Origin: an uncultured Gammaproteobacteria bacterium
GTDB lineage: Bacteria; Pseudomonadota; Gammaproteobacteria; Pseudomonadales; Pseudohongiellaceae
DNA length: 64,000 nucleotides
Assembly: GCA_903837345.1 (NCBI GenBank)
Contig: CAILUG010000054.1
Location: 1-64,000 of the forward strand
Direction of reading: 5' to 3'
Shown here: piece by piece, positions 36,092-45,975 of the stretch
Layout of the letters: each line of letters starts with the position of its first letter
Numbering within the stretch: the stretch's first letter is position 1
Notes under the pieces: model-generated
Seen by the model: the letters and a program-made list of their open reading frames with translations, nothing else
Databases searched by the model: none
Told to the model about the DNA's origin: nothing
Program-made: the position numbers and the translations under genes

Positions 36092-36832
36092 CTAAACCCA
36101 CTCCCGCAGATGCACCTGCAGTGGTTTTCCCGCTGCAGATTGCACAGCCACCGCAATCCTGAATTCTTCCGCATAAGGCAGCTGGACAAAACTCCAGTTG
36201 GCAACGTCGTCGTTTGCCACTGTCATGGTGAGTTGCGGCTGGTCGTCAGCATCAAAATGGAAAGCAAATGAATCAAGCCCGAGCTGCAAACCGAGACCGC
36301 GTGCTTTTACATAGGCTTCTTTCAAGGTCCACAGCCTGAAGAAACACTCGCGCTGTTCGGGTTCAGCACGGATTTTGATAAGGGCAGTTTCTGCAGGAGC
36401 GAAAAAACGCTCTGCCAGTGCAAGCATCTCGACTTCGCGGGTTACCGCCTCAACATCAACTCCAACTTCGGCATCAACGGCAACTGCCAGCACCAACAAG
36501 CCGCGGGTATGACTGAGGTTGAATTGCAGTGGAGCCGGCTGTTGCTGCAATTGCGGCTTGCCATATATGTTGCGCGTGAATTGCAAGCTGGCTGGTGCTT
36601 GCTGCAAATATTGGCCCAGCACATCACGTACCAAAGCACGTGCCTGCAAAAAGCGCTGCCTGTCACCGGCAAACCTGAAACGTTGCCACCGCTCCTTCTC
36701 TTCGGCGTTGAGCCAGTCCGCATATTGTTGCTGACTCACTTCCTTCAGCGGACTCCATTCCCGGGCTACCCACAAATGGATATCCCCGGCCACCGGCAGC
36801 TGCATTCCAGTTTTGGACGCTGGTGCCGCCAT
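36092..36832 (-). CDS. 4'-phosphopantetheinyl transferase (Sfp/EntD type)
   Basis: This protein has 246 residues and transfers phosphopantetheine from CoA to carrier proteins. Key motifs are FNLSHTRGLLVLAVA, the Mg-binding VGVDVEAVTR and FFRLWTLKEAYVKARGLGL. Its length and two-lobe pattern are those of the Sfp type rather than the short AcpS type. ATG 36832 overlaps the stop of the cyclophilin gene (TGATG). It could activate the atypical carrier protein at 59107-59403 or a secondary-metabolite synthase outside the window. Confidence 0.9.
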   Translation of the reverse strand: MAAPASKTGMQLPVAGDIHLWVAREWSPLKEVSQQQYADWLNAEEKERWQRFRFAGDRQRFLQARALVRDVLGQYLQQAPASLQFTRNIYGKPQLQQQPAPLQFNLSHTRGLLVLAVAVDAEVGVDVEAVTREVEMLALAERFFAPAETALIKIRAEPEQRECFFRLWTLKEAYVKARGLGLQLGLDSFAFHFDADDQPQLTMTVANDDVANWSFVQLPYAEEFRIAVAVQSAAGKPLQVHLREWV

Positions 36833-37812
36833 CAACGCCTGCTGAAACTTTGCAAAGTAAGCTGTTGCGCTTTCGGGTTCGTCATAAGCAGCTGCACATT
36901 GTCGTAAATGGCCGCGCCAGAGCGCACGGACGGGATGACCGCCACATTGGTAAGCGGGTTGAAAGTGGCATAACTGTCAGGCAGATTCGTGATTGCCTTG
37001 AGACTGCCAGGCCTGACTGAAAAAACCAGTGTTGGCTGCGTAGCGATCAGATCAAGCGAAAGCTCATATGCACCTCCACCCAGCACGCTTACCGGAAAAG
37101 TGACCGAGGAGCCGCATAGCTCAGTCAAAGCATCATTCGCTACCGGTGCACTGCAGTGGTAAGGCTGCGCCGTGCTGCCTGGCAACAGATCAGTGGTATA
37201 GGCGCGCGTGATCAGGACCAGATTTTGGCGAGCAGGTTGTGCGGGATTGACTGGTGGTACGAGCGGAATTTCATTAAATACACTTCCCAGTACTGAAGAT
37301 TCATCGACGACCTGCAAACCCGCAATCTTGTCGACAGTGTCCATGCCATAAACCACATTGGCAAACACTGTGAAACTGCCATTGGCCGGGGTATCAAGAA
37401 AAGTATTGTTGGCCAGATTGACGAACCATTGGCTGGTTGCGCTATTGGGATCACCTCCCAATTTGGCCATCGCCACCGTGCCACGCAAATTGGAGCGGTT
37501 GAATTCATTGTTGACTGTGCCAAAAGTGGGAACAGCGTTGATCTTGTTGTTGGTGTCAATATTGAAACCACCTCCCTGGATCACAAAACCTGGAACACTG
37601 CGGTGAACCAGGTTGTTGGTGTACAGGCCACCATTCACATAGCGCAGGAAATTGGAGACAGTAGCAGGCGCTGCTGACGGCAGCAGTTGCATGCACCACT
37701 CACCCTGGAGTGACTGCATACAGACATATTTCTGGGCCAGTGCGGGCCTGGCCATAAAGAACATGAGCGGGATCAGCAGGGCTATCCAGCGGATCAGGCT
37801 GTTACTTCTCAT
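36832..37812 (-). CDS. Periplasmic cyclophilin-type peptidyl-prolyl isomerase
   Basis: This protein has 326 residues. It has a signal peptide (1-26, ending ALA), then a cyclophilin domain (about 30-195): NFLRYVNGGLYTNNLVHRSV, GFVIQGGGF, LRGTVAMAKLGGDPNSATSQWFVN and FANVVYGMDTVDKI. The usual active-site Arg-Phe-Gln pattern is seen as HRSV/FVIQGG, so the catalytic Arg is kept. A C-terminal extension of about 130 residues (SAPVANDALTELCGSSVTFP onwards) is not in classical PpiA and is not recognised. It is translationally coupled to the phosphopantetheinyl transferase gene. Confidence 0.87.
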   Translation of the reverse strand: MRSNSLIRWIALLIPLMFFMARPALAQKYVCMQSLQGEWCMQLLPSAAPATVSNFLRYVNGGLYTNNLVHRSVPGFVIQGGGFNIDTNNKINAVPTFGTVNNEFNRSNLRGTVAMAKLGGDPNSATSQWFVNLANNTFLDTPANGSFTVFANVVYGMDTVDKIAGLQVVDESSVLGSVFNEIPLVPPVNPAQPARQNLVLITRAYTTDLLPGSTAQPYHCSAPVANDALTELCGSSVTFPVSVLGGGAYELSLDLIATQPTLVFSVRPGSLKAITNLPDSYATFNPLTNVAVIPSVRSGAAIYDNVQLLMTNPKAQQLTLQSFSRR

Positions 37813-37927
37813 TCACTTCTCCTGGATCGGGAGCCGGCAAGACTACCACAACTGTTTTGCCGCTACTCTGGCTGCACAACCTGTAGTTTAATTGGCGCTT
37901 AATGCAGCTACGATCCAGGAGTTTCCC

Positions 37928-38311
37928 ATGCGTTTCCTCCACACCATGATACGGGTTGGCGATCTCGACAAATCGCTTGATTTCTATACCAACATCTTCG
38001 GCATGCAACTGTTGAGCAAAAAGGATTTCCCGGATGGCCGCTTTACCCTCGCCTTCGTCGGTTACGGTGATGAGGAACACAACACTGTACTGGAACTGAC
38101 CCATAACTGGGATACCAAAAGCTACGAGCAGGGCAATGCCTTCGGCCACATCGCGATAGCAGTGCCTGATGCCTACAAGGCCTGCAACGACATTACCGCC
38201 AAGGGCGGCAAGGTGGTGCGACCGGCCGGCCCGATGAAATTCGGCGGTGGCGTCATTGCTTTCGTTGAAGATCCGGATGGCTACAAGATCGAACTGATCG
38301 AACGCAAATAA
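37928..38311 (+). CDS. gloA: Lactoylglutathione lyase (glyoxalase I)
   Basis: This protein has 127 residues and converts the hemithioacetal of methylglyoxal and glutathione to S-lactoylglutathione. It has the family start MRFLHTMIRVGDLDKSLDFY with a metal-binding His, YTNIFGMQLLSKKDFPDGRF, the central VLELTHNWD with the metal-binding Glu, GFGHIAIAVPD-like FGHIAIAVPDAYKA, and FVEDPDGYKIELIE. ATG 37928 was chosen over an upstream in-frame start for its family N-terminus and the nearby AGGAG. Confidence 0.95.
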   Translation: MRFLHTMIRVGDLDKSLDFYTNIFGMQLLSKKDFPDGRFTLAFVGYGDEEHNTVLELTHNWDTKSYEQGNAFGHIAIAVPDAYKACNDITAKGGKVVRPAGPMKFGGGVIAFVEDPDGYKIELIERK

Positions 38312-38363
38312 CTTTCCAGTGTTAAACACCGTTGTGCAAGCGCGCAACCATTGACGGCGGACC

Positions 38364-38939
38364 ATGACAGACATCCTGCTTTTGCTGATCGGTGCGACTC
38401 TTGCCAACAATTTCGTACTGACTCAGCAACCGGCTGTTTATCCGCTCAACAGTGCTGCCGGCAAACTGCGCAGTGTCATCGTCCTGGCCGCCATTACCAG
38501 CCTGGTACTGATGCTTTCGTCGGTTGGCAACTATTGGGTCTATAACTTTCTGCTGCTGCCCTTTGGCCTGGCATTCCTGCGCACAGTGATTTACCTCCTG
38601 GTAATCGCCACGCTGGCCAGCTTGAGCGGGGTCGTGATCAGCAAAACCGCGCCGGAATTTTCCCGGCTGTCAGGCCTCTTCACGCTGTTGATCACCACCA
38701 ATGCCGCAGCGCTGGGATTGGCACTGGTCAATGACAACAATTCCAGCTCTTTCCCTGCAACGGTTGTTTACGGATTGGGAACAGCAGCAGGATTTTCGCT
38801 GCTGCTGATCCTGTTCTCGGTGCTGCGTGAGCGATTGATGTTTGTTGACGTGCCCCAACCTTTCCAGGGCCCGGCTATAGCCCTGATCACAGCGGGGCTG
38901 GTCTCGCTGGCGTTCATGGGTTTCGCCGGACTGGTATAA
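38364..38939 (+). CDS. rnfA: Rnf complex subunit A
   Basis: This 191-residue integral membrane protein has six helices. The family opening TDILLLLIGATLANNFVLTQ and the central LFTLLITTNAAALGLALVN are clear. RnfA, together with RnfE, holds an Fe-S cluster in the membrane. Rnf moves electrons between NADH and ferredoxin with ion transport, or supplies electrons to SoxR reduction (Rsx). It is the first gene of a six-gene operon with overlapping ends. Confidence 0.95.
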   Translation: MTDILLLLIGATLANNFVLTQQPAVYPLNSAAGKLRSVIVLAAITSLVLMLSSVGNYWVYNFLLLPFGLAFLRTVIYLLVIATLASLSGVVISKTAPEFSRLSGLFTLLITTNAAALGLALVNDNNSSSFPATVVYGLGTAAGFSLLLILFSVLRERLMFVDVPQPFQGPAIALITAGLVSLAFMGFAGLV

Positions 38940-38942
38940 GCT

Positions 38943-39542
38943 ATGACTCCCGCCGGGTATTTCATCGCTGTCCTGCTGCTGCTTGCCCTTGTGCAGGTGT
39001 ATTGCGCGGTGACCAGCATTGCCGTATCAAAGTCCGGAGTCGAAGCAATTTCCATGGTCGACCAGGTGAACGCGCTGCTGCCCCAGACTCAATGTGGCCA
39101 GTGTGGTCATCCCGGCTGCAAGCCCTATGCACAATCCATTGTCAGTGGGGGCCCCATCAACAAATGTCCGCCTGGCGGAGCTGCCACCATTGCTGATCTG
39201 GCCACACTGCTGGGCGTGCCGGTTCAGCCCCTGGATCCCGAACACGGGGTAGAAAGCCCGCGCAACATCGCCTGGATCCGCGAAGACGAATGCATCGGAT
39301 GCACCAAATGCATCCAGGCCTGCCCGGTGGATGCGATCCTCGGTAGCGCCAAACACATGCATACCGTGATCGTCAGTGAATGTACCGGCTGTGATTTGTG
39401 TGTAGAGCCCTGCCCGGTTGACTGCATCGACATGCTGCCGGCCCGGACTCCATTGCAGGGCTGGGATTGGCCACGCCCTGATCCAGGCCTGGCCGGGCCT
39501 GTACCGGTTGCGACCGATCGCATGCCCGGGACAAGTGTATGA
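38943..39542 (+). CDS. rnfB: Rnf complex subunit B, ferredoxin-like
   Basis: This protein has 199 residues with an N-terminal membrane anchor. It has a four-cysteine cluster site [13 protein letters not shown]...CPPGG and two [4Fe-4S] motifs [16 protein letters not shown] and [16 protein letters not shown]. It accepts or gives electrons to soluble ferredoxin. The gene starts three bases after rnfA, and its TGA overlaps the rnfC ATG. Confidence 0.96.
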   Translation: MTPAGYFIAVLLLLALVQVYCAVTSIAVSKSGVEAISMVDQVNALLPQTQCGQCGHPGCKPYAQSIVSGGPINKCPPGGAATIADLATLLGVPVQPLDPEHGVESPRNIAWIREDECIGCTKCIQACPVDAILGSAKHMHTVIVSECTGCDLCVEPCPVDCIDMLPARTPLQGWDWPRPDPGLAGPVPVATDRMPGTSV

Positions 39543-41143
39543 ACAGCATGCAACCCAAAACATGGAGTATGGCCGGCGGTATCCAGCTAGCTGCCAACAA
39601 GCAGCAATCCCTGCAAGGACCGATTCGTACCGCGCTGCTACCGCCGCAATTGATCGTGCCGGTAACCCAGCCGGATTACAGTCAGCCGCAACTTTGCGTG
39701 CAGGTTGGCGAGCGTGTGCAAAAAGGTCAGCCGCTGGTGTGTGTCTTGTCAGCCCAGGGTCTTGCTGCCCATGCACCGGCTGCCGGCATTGTCACCGCCA
39801 TCACCACCCATGCAGTACCCACCGCCTCAGGTCTGCCTGAACTTTGTGTAGTGATTGATACAGACGCAGCCGATACCAGCTGGCATAAACTGCCGCCGTT
39901 GGACTACATGCAAAGTGATATTGATACCGTTATCCAGCGAGTGGCTGAGTCAGGTATCAGCGGCCTGGGAGGTGCGGGTTTTCCCGCCCACCAGAAATTG
40001 CGCAGTTCTCTCGGCAAGGTTGATACCCTCATACTCAATGCGGCCGAATGCGAACCTTACCTCACCGCCGATGAAGCGCTGCTGCGTGAACGGGCAATGG
40101 ATGTACTCGACGGCTGTCTTATATTGCTGCGGATTACCGGAGCTTCACGCTGCCTGATCGGCATTGAAGACAACAAACCGCAAGCGCTTGCAGCGTTGCG
40201 CTCACATGCCGGCGATCCTCGACTGCATATAAGGGTGATACCTGCCAAATATCCCTCTGGTGCCGACCGGCTGCTGATTCATGCACTGACCGGCACTGCA
40301 ATCCCCGCCAGCACCCTGCCAATCGACTGTGGCGTGCTGTGCCACAATGTCGGCACTGTGTTTGCGATTGCGCGGGCGGTACTGCATGGCGAACCTTTGT
40401 TGTCTCGCATCACCACCATCACTGGCGCTGCCGTGCAGCAACCCGCCAACTACGAAGCACTGATTGGCACACCAATCAGGGAACTGCTGCTGCAAAGTGC
40501 CGTTGATACTACCCGCCTGTCTCAACTGGTCTGTGGCGGACCAATGATGGGCACTGCACTTGCCAATGCCGATCTGCCTGTCACCAGGACTGCCAATTGC
40601 ATTATCGCCGCCACCGAACCGGAACTTCCGTTGCCGCAGCCGGCGCAAGCCTGCATTCGCTGTGGCTTCTGCGCTGAAGTTTGTCCGGTGCAATTATTGC
40701 CACAACAACTTTACTGGTTTGCCCGCAACAGGGAGCACGCCCGGGCCCTCGCGCACAACCTCGCCGACTGCATCGAATGTGGTGCTTGTGCCCATGTCTG
40801 CCCCAGCCATATTCCGCTAGTGCAGTATTACCGTGCAACCAAGGCGGAAATTGCAGAGGCAAACGACAAGCAACAACGCGCGCACCATTGGAAACTCCGC
40901 TTTGATGCCCATCAACAGCGCAAAGCGGTGGAAAAAGTTGCGGAAGAACAACGTCGCGCCGAGCGTGCTGTACTGGCCAGCCAGAAACAACAATCCGGCA
41001 CAGCTGCCACTCTTTCGGCCAGGGATGCAGTAGCTGCTGCGCTGGCGCGGGTGCAGGCCAAAAAAGCGGCAGGGGATAAATTGGCCTCAGGGTCAGTAGC
41101 AAGCAGCAATGTCGCAGATGACAACAAAGACTCCAGGTCATGA
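39539..41143 (+). CDS. rnfC: Rnf complex subunit C, NADH-side
   Basis: This protein has 534 residues. It has the N-terminal lipoyl-like SLBB part, the NADH/FMN-binding [16 protein letters not shown] and [18 protein letters not shown]. Two [4Fe-4S] motifs follow: [17 protein letters not shown] and [17 protein letters not shown]. The C-terminus is an Ala/Gln/Lys-rich coiled coil (about 430-534), as in gammaproteobacterial RnfC. ATGA overlap with rnfB and rnfD. Confidence 0.96.
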   Translation: MNSMQPKTWSMAGGIQLAANKQQSLQGPIRTALLPPQLIVPVTQPDYSQPQLCVQVGERVQKGQPLVCVLSAQGLAAHAPAAGIVTAITTHAVPTASGLPELCVVIDTDAADTSWHKLPPLDYMQSDIDTVIQRVAESGISGLGGAGFPAHQKLRSSLGKVDTLILNAAECEPYLTADEALLRERAMDVLDGCLILLRITGASRCLIGIEDNKPQALAALRSHAGDPRLHIRVIPAKYPSGADRLLIHALTGTAIPASTLPIDCGVLCHNVGTVFAIARAVLHGEPLLSRITTITGAAVQQPANYEALIGTPIRELLLQSAVDTTRLSQLVCGGPMMGTALANADLPVTRTANCIIAATEPELPLPQPAQACIRCGFCAEVCPVQLLPQQLYWFARNREHARALAHNLADCIECGACAHVCPSHIPLVQYYRATKAEIAEANDKQQRAHHWKLRFDAHQQRKAVEKVAEEQRRAERAVLASQKQQSGTAATLSARDAVAAALARVQAKKAAGDKLASGSVASSNVADDNKDSRS

Positions 41144-42168
41144 ACGCACTGCAATCACACAGCTCACCACATGGCCACCAAGGCAACAGCACCGGACAGT
41201 TGATGTTGCAGGTGGTGCTGGCGTGTGTGCCTGGCACTGCTGCGCTCTGGTTTTACTTTGGCTACGGCGTGCTGATCAATCTGGTTTGGTTATGTGTGCT
41301 GGCGGTGGGGCTGGAAGCGCTGGTGCTGATACTGCGTCAACGACCTGTGCTTGTTTATCTGCGTGATTACAGTGCTGTGGTTACCGCGGTTTTGCTGGCA
41401 GTGGCGTTGCCTCCCACCGCACCCTGGTGGCTGGGCCTTTGCGGCATCTTCTTTGCAATAGTCATTGCCAAGCACCTGTATGGCGGGCTCGGCTACAACC
41501 CGTTCAATCCTGCCATGGTCGGCTATGCGGCGTTGCTGCTGGCTTTCCCGGTGCCGATGACACGTTGGTTGCTGCCGGCCGGAGTTACCCAGGCACTGCC
41601 GGATATCGGCACTTCATTCGCGCTGTTTCTGGATCACGACATACACACCGGTATTGACGCCTACACTGGCGCCACCCCGCTCGACAAATTCCGGCAGCAC
41701 CATGCGCTGTTGGTGAGTGAATTCTGGAAGGGCACTGCAGTGATGGGGCAGTGGTCTGGGGTTGGCTGGGAATGGGTGAATGCCGGATTTCTGGGTGGTG
41801 GCCTCTATTTGCTCCACAAAAAAATCATCAGCTGGCACATTCCTTTGAGCTTTCTGTTGGCCATGACCTTGCTGGCCGCACTGTTTTATGACGGCGGCAG
41901 TTCCCAAAGCCATGGTTCGCCGTTGATGCACCTGTTTGGTGGTGCCACCATGCTGGGCGCGTTTTTCATCGCCACCGATCCGGTGACAGCGGCAACCACT
42001 ACGCGAGGAAAACTGGTTTATGGTGCACTTGTTGGCAGCGTGGTATTTGTGATCCGCGCCTTTGGTGCTTATCCTGATGGAGTAGCGTTTGCGGTATTGA
42101 TCGGCAATCTGGCGGCACCACTGATTGACAGATGCACCCAGCCGCGCACTTTCGGACACAGCAAATGA
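41140..42168 (+). CDS. rnfD: Rnf complex subunit D
   Basis: This 342-residue membrane subunit has about nine helices and carries covalently bound FMN. The attachment motif S/TGAT is present in DAYTGATPLDKF (about residue 180). The NPFNPAMVGYAALLLAFP block is a family signature. It probably couples electron flow to ion movement. It overlaps rnfC and rnfG by four bases each. Confidence 0.95.
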   Translation: MNALQSHSSPHGHQGNSTGQLMLQVVLACVPGTAALWFYFGYGVLINLVWLCVLAVGLEALVLILRQRPVLVYLRDYSAVVTAVLLAVALPPTAPWWLGLCGIFFAIVIAKHLYGGLGYNPFNPAMVGYAALLLAFPVPMTRWLLPAGVTQALPDIGTSFALFLDHDIHTGIDAYTGATPLDKFRQHHALLVSEFWKGTAVMGQWSGVGWEWVNAGFLGGGLYLLHKKIISWHIPLSFLLAMTLLAALFYDGGSSQSHGSPLMHLFGGATMLGAFFIATDPVTAATTTRGKLVYGALVGSVVFVIRAFGAYPDGVAFAVLIGNLAAPLIDRCTQPRTFGHSK

Positions 42169-42839
42169 GCAATCCAGCAGCCCAGGTCAGCCCTGGCAAA
42201 GCGACACTGCAGCACAGCCTGCGCCTGGGCGCGTTTGCGCTGGGTACCGCCGCACTGCTGGTGTTTGCCGACAATCTCACCAAAGCACAAATCGATTTGC
42301 ACCGTCTTGAATTCGAGCAGCAGTTGCTCATTCAGGTACTGCCGGCAAGTTTGCATGACAATGACCTGACTGCGAACAGTTTCCGGCTCGGCCCTGACAG
42401 CAGAGCCTATCGCCAGCCGGAGTTGCTGGGACTAAGCACCACACGCACCGGCTATCTTGCCACCATGAAGGGTATGCCCGCCGGTGTGATCCTGCCGTTC
42501 GAAACCGAGGGTTATGGCGGCGCCATCGTGCTCGTCATCGGCATCGCAACTGATGGCAGCATTACTGGCGTACGGGTATTGCAGCATGGCGAAACCCCGG
42601 GACTTGGTGGCCAGATCGACATCAGTGAATCGCAGTGGATTACCGGGTTCAATCAGCACTCGCTCACAGATACACCGGAATCAAAGTGGCAGGTAAAGGG
42701 TGACGGCGGCAATTTTGACCAGTTCGTGGGTGCGACCATCACACCGCGTGCGGTGGTTGCTGCTGTTCACAATGCCTTGCTGTTCTTCGAAGCCAACAAA
42801 AATGTTCTGCTTGCTGCCGGCAGCAAGAAGGAACCGTGA
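42165..42839 (+). CDS. rnfG: Rnf complex subunit G, covalent flavoprotein
   Basis: This protein has 224 residues. One N-terminal helix anchors a periplasmic FMN domain. The flavinylation site is the Thr in FVGATITPRAVV (consensus SGAT), preceded by GETPGLGGQID. FMN is joined by ApbE, which is not in this window. The start at 42165 gives the ATGA overlap with rnfD; a frame extending upstream lies inside rnfD. Confidence 0.95.
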   Translation: MSNPAAQVSPGKATLQHSLRLGAFALGTAALLVFADNLTKAQIDLHRLEFEQQLLIQVLPASLHDNDLTANSFRLGPDSRAYRQPELLGLSTTRTGYLATMKGMPAGVILPFETEGYGGAIVLVIGIATDGSITGVRVLQHGETPGLGGQIDISESQWITGFNQHSLTDTPESKWQVKGDGGNFDQFVGATITPRAVVAAVHNALLFFEANKNVLLAAGSKKEP

Positions 42840-43462
42840 TGAACTCTGCTTCTTTTGGTGAGTTTGCCAAAAATGGCCGCTGGCTCGACAATCCCGGACT
42901 AGTGCTGTTGCCGGGGCTGTGTCCGCTGCTGGCAGCCTGCACTTCGGCGACTAACGCATTGGGCCTCGGCCTGGCAATGATGGCCGTGCTTGTCGGCACC
43001 AACCTTGGCGTTTCCCTGTTTCGCAATCAGCTCTCTGCGGCGATCAGACTGGCTGTCATGTTAATGCTCATGGCTGCAATCACCACTGTGGTTGAACTGG
43101 TCATGCAGGCGTATATGTTCAAGCTTTACCAGGCTCTTGGCATATTCGTTACACTTGTTGCATGCAACTGGATGGTGCTCGACCGTGCCGGCAACTTCGC
43201 CTGCATCCATCCATCCAAGCCGGCACTCGTTGATGGCTTGCTGACTGGCGCGGTGTGCATGCTGCTGATGTTGGCCGTGGGAACAATACGTGAGTTGATG
43301 GGCCCCGGCGCACTACAACCGGTGGCGGCCTTTCTGGTGCCGGGCTTGCTGATGGCACTGGGAAATGTGATCACCCGGCGGCTGGCGCGATCGAAGCCGA
43401 CCGCAGCAATCGGGACTGTTGCTGTGGGCAGCAAACGGGCTCGAGTCACCGGAAGGATTTGA
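42839..43462 (+). CDS. rnfE: Rnf complex subunit E
   Basis: This 207-residue membrane subunit has six helices and is homologous to RnfA in inverted topology. It has NPGLVLLPGLCPLLAACTSATNALGLG (only ends meant: NPGLVLLPGLCP and TSATNALGLG) and AGNFACIHPSKPALVDGL. ATG 42839 overlaps the rnfG stop (GTGATGA). A GTG at 42836 is an alternative start. Confidence 0.94.
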   Translation: MNSASFGEFAKNGRWLDNPGLVLLPGLCPLLAACTSATNALGLGLAMMAVLVGTNLGVSLFRNQLSAAIRLAVMLMLMAAITTVVELVMQAYMFKLYQALGIFVTLVACNWMVLDRAGNFACIHPSKPALVDGLLTGAVCMLLMLAVGTIRELMGPGALQPVAAFLVPGLLMALGNVITRRLARSKPTAAIGTVAVGSKRARVTGRI

Positions 43463-43469
43463 TACATCC

Positions 43470-44099
43470 ATGAACAAGCTCAAACGTACGCAAATATTCG
43501 AACGCCTGCGCGCTGCCAATCCGCAACCAACCACCGAACTTGTTTTCAACACACCGTTTGAATTGCTGGTTTCGGTAATGCTGTCCGCACAAGCCACCGA
43601 TATCAGTGTCAACAAGGCTACAGCCAGACTGTTTCCGGTTGCCAACACTCCCGAAACCATTCTCGCGTTGGGTGTGGACAAACTGAAGGGTTATATCAGG
43701 ACCATTGGCCTCTTCAACACCAAGGCTGCCAACGTGATCAAGACCTGCGCCATGCTTGTCGAACTCCATAAATCGCAGGTGCCGGAAGATCGTGAGGCGC
43801 TGGAAGCTTTGCCGGGGGTTGGCCGCAAAACTGCCAACGTGATTCTCAATACTGCTTTCCGGCACCCGACCATGGCGGTGGACACGCATATTTTCCGTGT
43901 CGCCAATCGTACAGGGCTGGCTCCCGGCAAGAATGTACTTGAAGTGGAAAAAAACCTCCTGAAACATGTACCGAAGGAATTTCTGCTGGATGCGCATCAC
44001 TGGCTGATCCTGCACGGTCGCTATACCTGTGTCGCCCGCAAGCCCCGTTGCGCCAGCTGTGTGATTTCTGACCTCTGTGAGTACAGTGACAAAGCATGA
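43470..44099 (+). CDS. nth: Endonuclease III
   Basis: This 209-residue DNA glycosylase/AP lyase removes oxidised pyrimidines. It has a helix-hairpin-helix LPGVGRKTANVIL with the catalytic Lys, the catalytic Asp in FRHPTMAVDTHIFRVANR, and the C-terminal [4Fe-4S] ligands C-X6-C-X2-C-X5-C (CVARKPRCASCVISDLC). It starts seven bases after rnfE. The rnf-nth order is typical of Gammaproteobacteria. Confidence 0.97.
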   Translation: MNKLKRTQIFERLRAANPQPTTELVFNTPFELLVSVMLSAQATDISVNKATARLFPVANTPETILALGVDKLKGYIRTIGLFNTKAANVIKTCAMLVELHKSQVPEDREALEALPGVGRKTANVILNTAFRHPTMAVDTHIFRVANRTGLAPGKNVLEVEKNLLKHVPKEFLLDAHHWLILHGRYTCVARKPRCASCVISDLCEYSDKA

Positions 44100-44178
44100 C
44101 ACTGCCTGCGGCAATCTTTATAGTTTCTTAAATATGGGCAAGTAGCTTTGCAGCATCAAACCAAGATCAATAACTGAC

Positions 44179-44721
44179 ATGAAACTGTTATTTCTTTGCA
44201 CCCATAATCGCTGCCGCAGCATAGTGGCGGAAGCTGTAACCCGTCACGTTTGCGGTTCACTGGCTGAAGTGCAGAGTGCCGGTAGCCAGCCGGCTCGCAA
44301 GGTGCATCCGCTCACACTGGAACATCTGGCCCTGCATGACATTCCGGTGCGTGGCCTGCGCTCCAAATCAATCGACAGTCTGGCGAACTTCCATCCCGAT
44401 TTTGTGATTACGGTGTGCGACAGTGCTGCCGGAGAGAGCTGTCCATTATGGGTCGACAAGGCTCACAGGATCCATTGGAGCTTGATGGATCCATCGGTGC
44501 TGGAAGAGGATGGCGTTGCTTGTGGAGCTGCCTTTGCCTCGCTGATCGCCACGCTCACACTCAGAATGAAACGCATCATGGATGTGTTGCAGAACACCGG
44601 GAACCAGGAAGTGTTGGCCAGGGAATTTGAGGCACTGTCCAACCACTTTGTGAAAGCTGCCGAGCCCGAGCGCAAGCAGCAGATCCCCCTCGACATGCAA
44701 TACAGCGCAAGAGCCCGCTGA
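44179..44721 (+). CDS. Low-molecular-weight phosphatase/arsenate reductase (ArsC) family protein
   Basis: This protein has 180 residues. It has the P-loop CTHNRCRS (CX5R, residues 8-14) at the N-terminus, and SAGSQPARKVHPLTLEHLA and DFVITVCDSAAGESCP, which carry the two further cysteines used by thioredoxin-linked ArsC. It is longer than usual (about 140 residues) by a C-terminal helical tail of about 40 residues. It would reduce arsenate or act as a protein phosphatase. No ars operon genes are near. It converges with fabV, one base apart. Confidence 0.85.
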   Translation: MKLLFLCTHNRCRSIVAEAVTRHVCGSLAEVQSAGSQPARKVHPLTLEHLALHDIPVRGLRSKSIDSLANFHPDFVITVCDSAAGESCPLWVDKAHRIHWSLMDPSVLEEDGVACGAAFASLIATLTLRMKRIMDVLQNTGNQEVLAREFEALSNHFVKAAEPERKQQIPLDMQYSARAR

Positions 44722-45909
44722 TCAGACCAGTTGCTGTATCGGCATTACCGGATCAACCTCGGCCTCATAATCGACACCCGGCACTTCAAATCCGAACAGC
44801 TGCAAAAAGCCGGTTTTATAGGCTTTGAAATCAGTCAGCGTGGCGATGGTCTCGGTGGTGACTTGCTGCCAAAGTTCCGTGACTTTCTGCTGCACAGCCG
44901 GGGCCAATTCCTTGAGATCGGCACGCCAGCGACCATCAGGGTCCTGCTGCGGAGCAAAGCCATAGAGACTGTCGCGGAACAGGCCATAGACCTGCTCGAT
45001 GCAACCTTCATGGGTGCCGGCTTCTTTCATCACCTTGAACAGCAGCGCCAGGTAAAGTGGCATAACCGGTATCGCCGAACTGGCTTGTGTCACTACAGCC
45101 TTCAGCACTGATACCCGCGCAAGACCACCGCGCGGTTCCAGTTTGCGATTCAACTGTTTGGCTTTCAGGTCAAGATCCTTCTTGGCGGCGCCGATGGTCC
45201 CGTTCCAGTAGATATCCCAGGTCAATTCGGCACCCAGATAGGTATAGGCGGTAGTACGTGCATCAGACGCCAGTACCCCGGCATCATCCAGCGCTTCAAT
45301 CCACATCTGCCAGTCTTCGCCACCCATCACTGCCACGGTGTTGGCAATTTCTTCCGGAGTTGCAGCTGGTACGCTCATTTCCTGGATTACTTCCTTGTCG
45401 GTGTTGATGCCACGCATGGTGATGTCTTTGCCGATCGGCTTGAGCGTGGAAGTATGTACAACCCCGGTGACAGGATGCTGGCGACGTGGTGATGCCAGAC
45501 TGTAGATCACCAGATCCACCTGGCCCAGATCAGCCTTGATGGTATCAATGACCTTCTTCTTGATTTCCCTGGAGAAGGCATCGCCATTGATGCTCTTCGC
45601 ATAGAGGCCGGCCTGTTCCGCTTCATGGTGGAATGCGGCACTGTTGTACCAGCCGGCGGAGGCGGGTTTGTCAGGTGCGCCTTCCTTCTCGAAAAACACG
45701 CCCAGCGTGGCAGCGCCGGCACCGAACGCTGCAGTGATGCGGGATGCGAGCCCGTAACCGGTAGAGGCTCCTATCACCAATACATTTTTCGGGCCGGCTA
45801 TTTCACCCTGCTTTTTCACATAGTCGATCTGGTTTCTGACATTCATCGCACAGCCAACCGGATGTGATGTGATGCACATGAAGCCGCGAACACGAGGTTT
45901 GATGATCAA
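44722..45909 (-). CDS. fabV: FabV-type trans-2-enoyl-ACP reductase
   Basis: This 395-residue protein is a triclosan-resistant NADH-dependent enoyl-ACP reductase that completes each cycle of fatty acid synthesis. It shows [20 protein letters not shown] at the start, the cofactor loop [19 protein letters not shown], and [38 protein letters not shown] carries the Tyr...Lys catalytic region with KKDLD. No fabI is seen in this window. It stands alone on the minus strand. Confidence 0.96.
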   Translation of the reverse strand: MIIKPRVRGFMCITSHPVGCAMNVRNQIDYVKKQGEIAGPKNVLVIGASTGYGLASRITAAFGAGAATLGVFFEKEGAPDKPASAGWYNSAAFHHEAEQAGLYAKSINGDAFSREIKKKVIDTIKADLGQVDLVIYSLASPRRQHPVTGVVHTSTLKPIGKDITMRGINTDKEVIQEMSVPAATPEEIANTVAVMGGEDWQMWIEALDDAGVLASDARTTAYTYLGAELTWDIYWNGTIGAAKKDLDLKAKQLNRKLEPRGGLARVSVLKAVVTQASSAIPVMPLYLALLFKVMKEAGTHEGCIEQVYGLFRDSLYGFAPQQDPDGRWRADLKELAPAVQQKVTELWQQVTTETIATLTDFKAYKTGFLQLFGFEVPGVDYEAEVDPVMPIQQLV

Positions 45910-45975
45910 GGGTGGTTCCTCCCGCAGTCAATACGGCGCGCATGTTATCACGCCAGCCGGGCATGATGTGGCGAC

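Noticed and set aside
39027-39776. 249-codon frame opposite rnfB/rnfC
   Set aside because: Antisense to two certain genes; cysteine content comes from the Fe-S motif codons read backwards.
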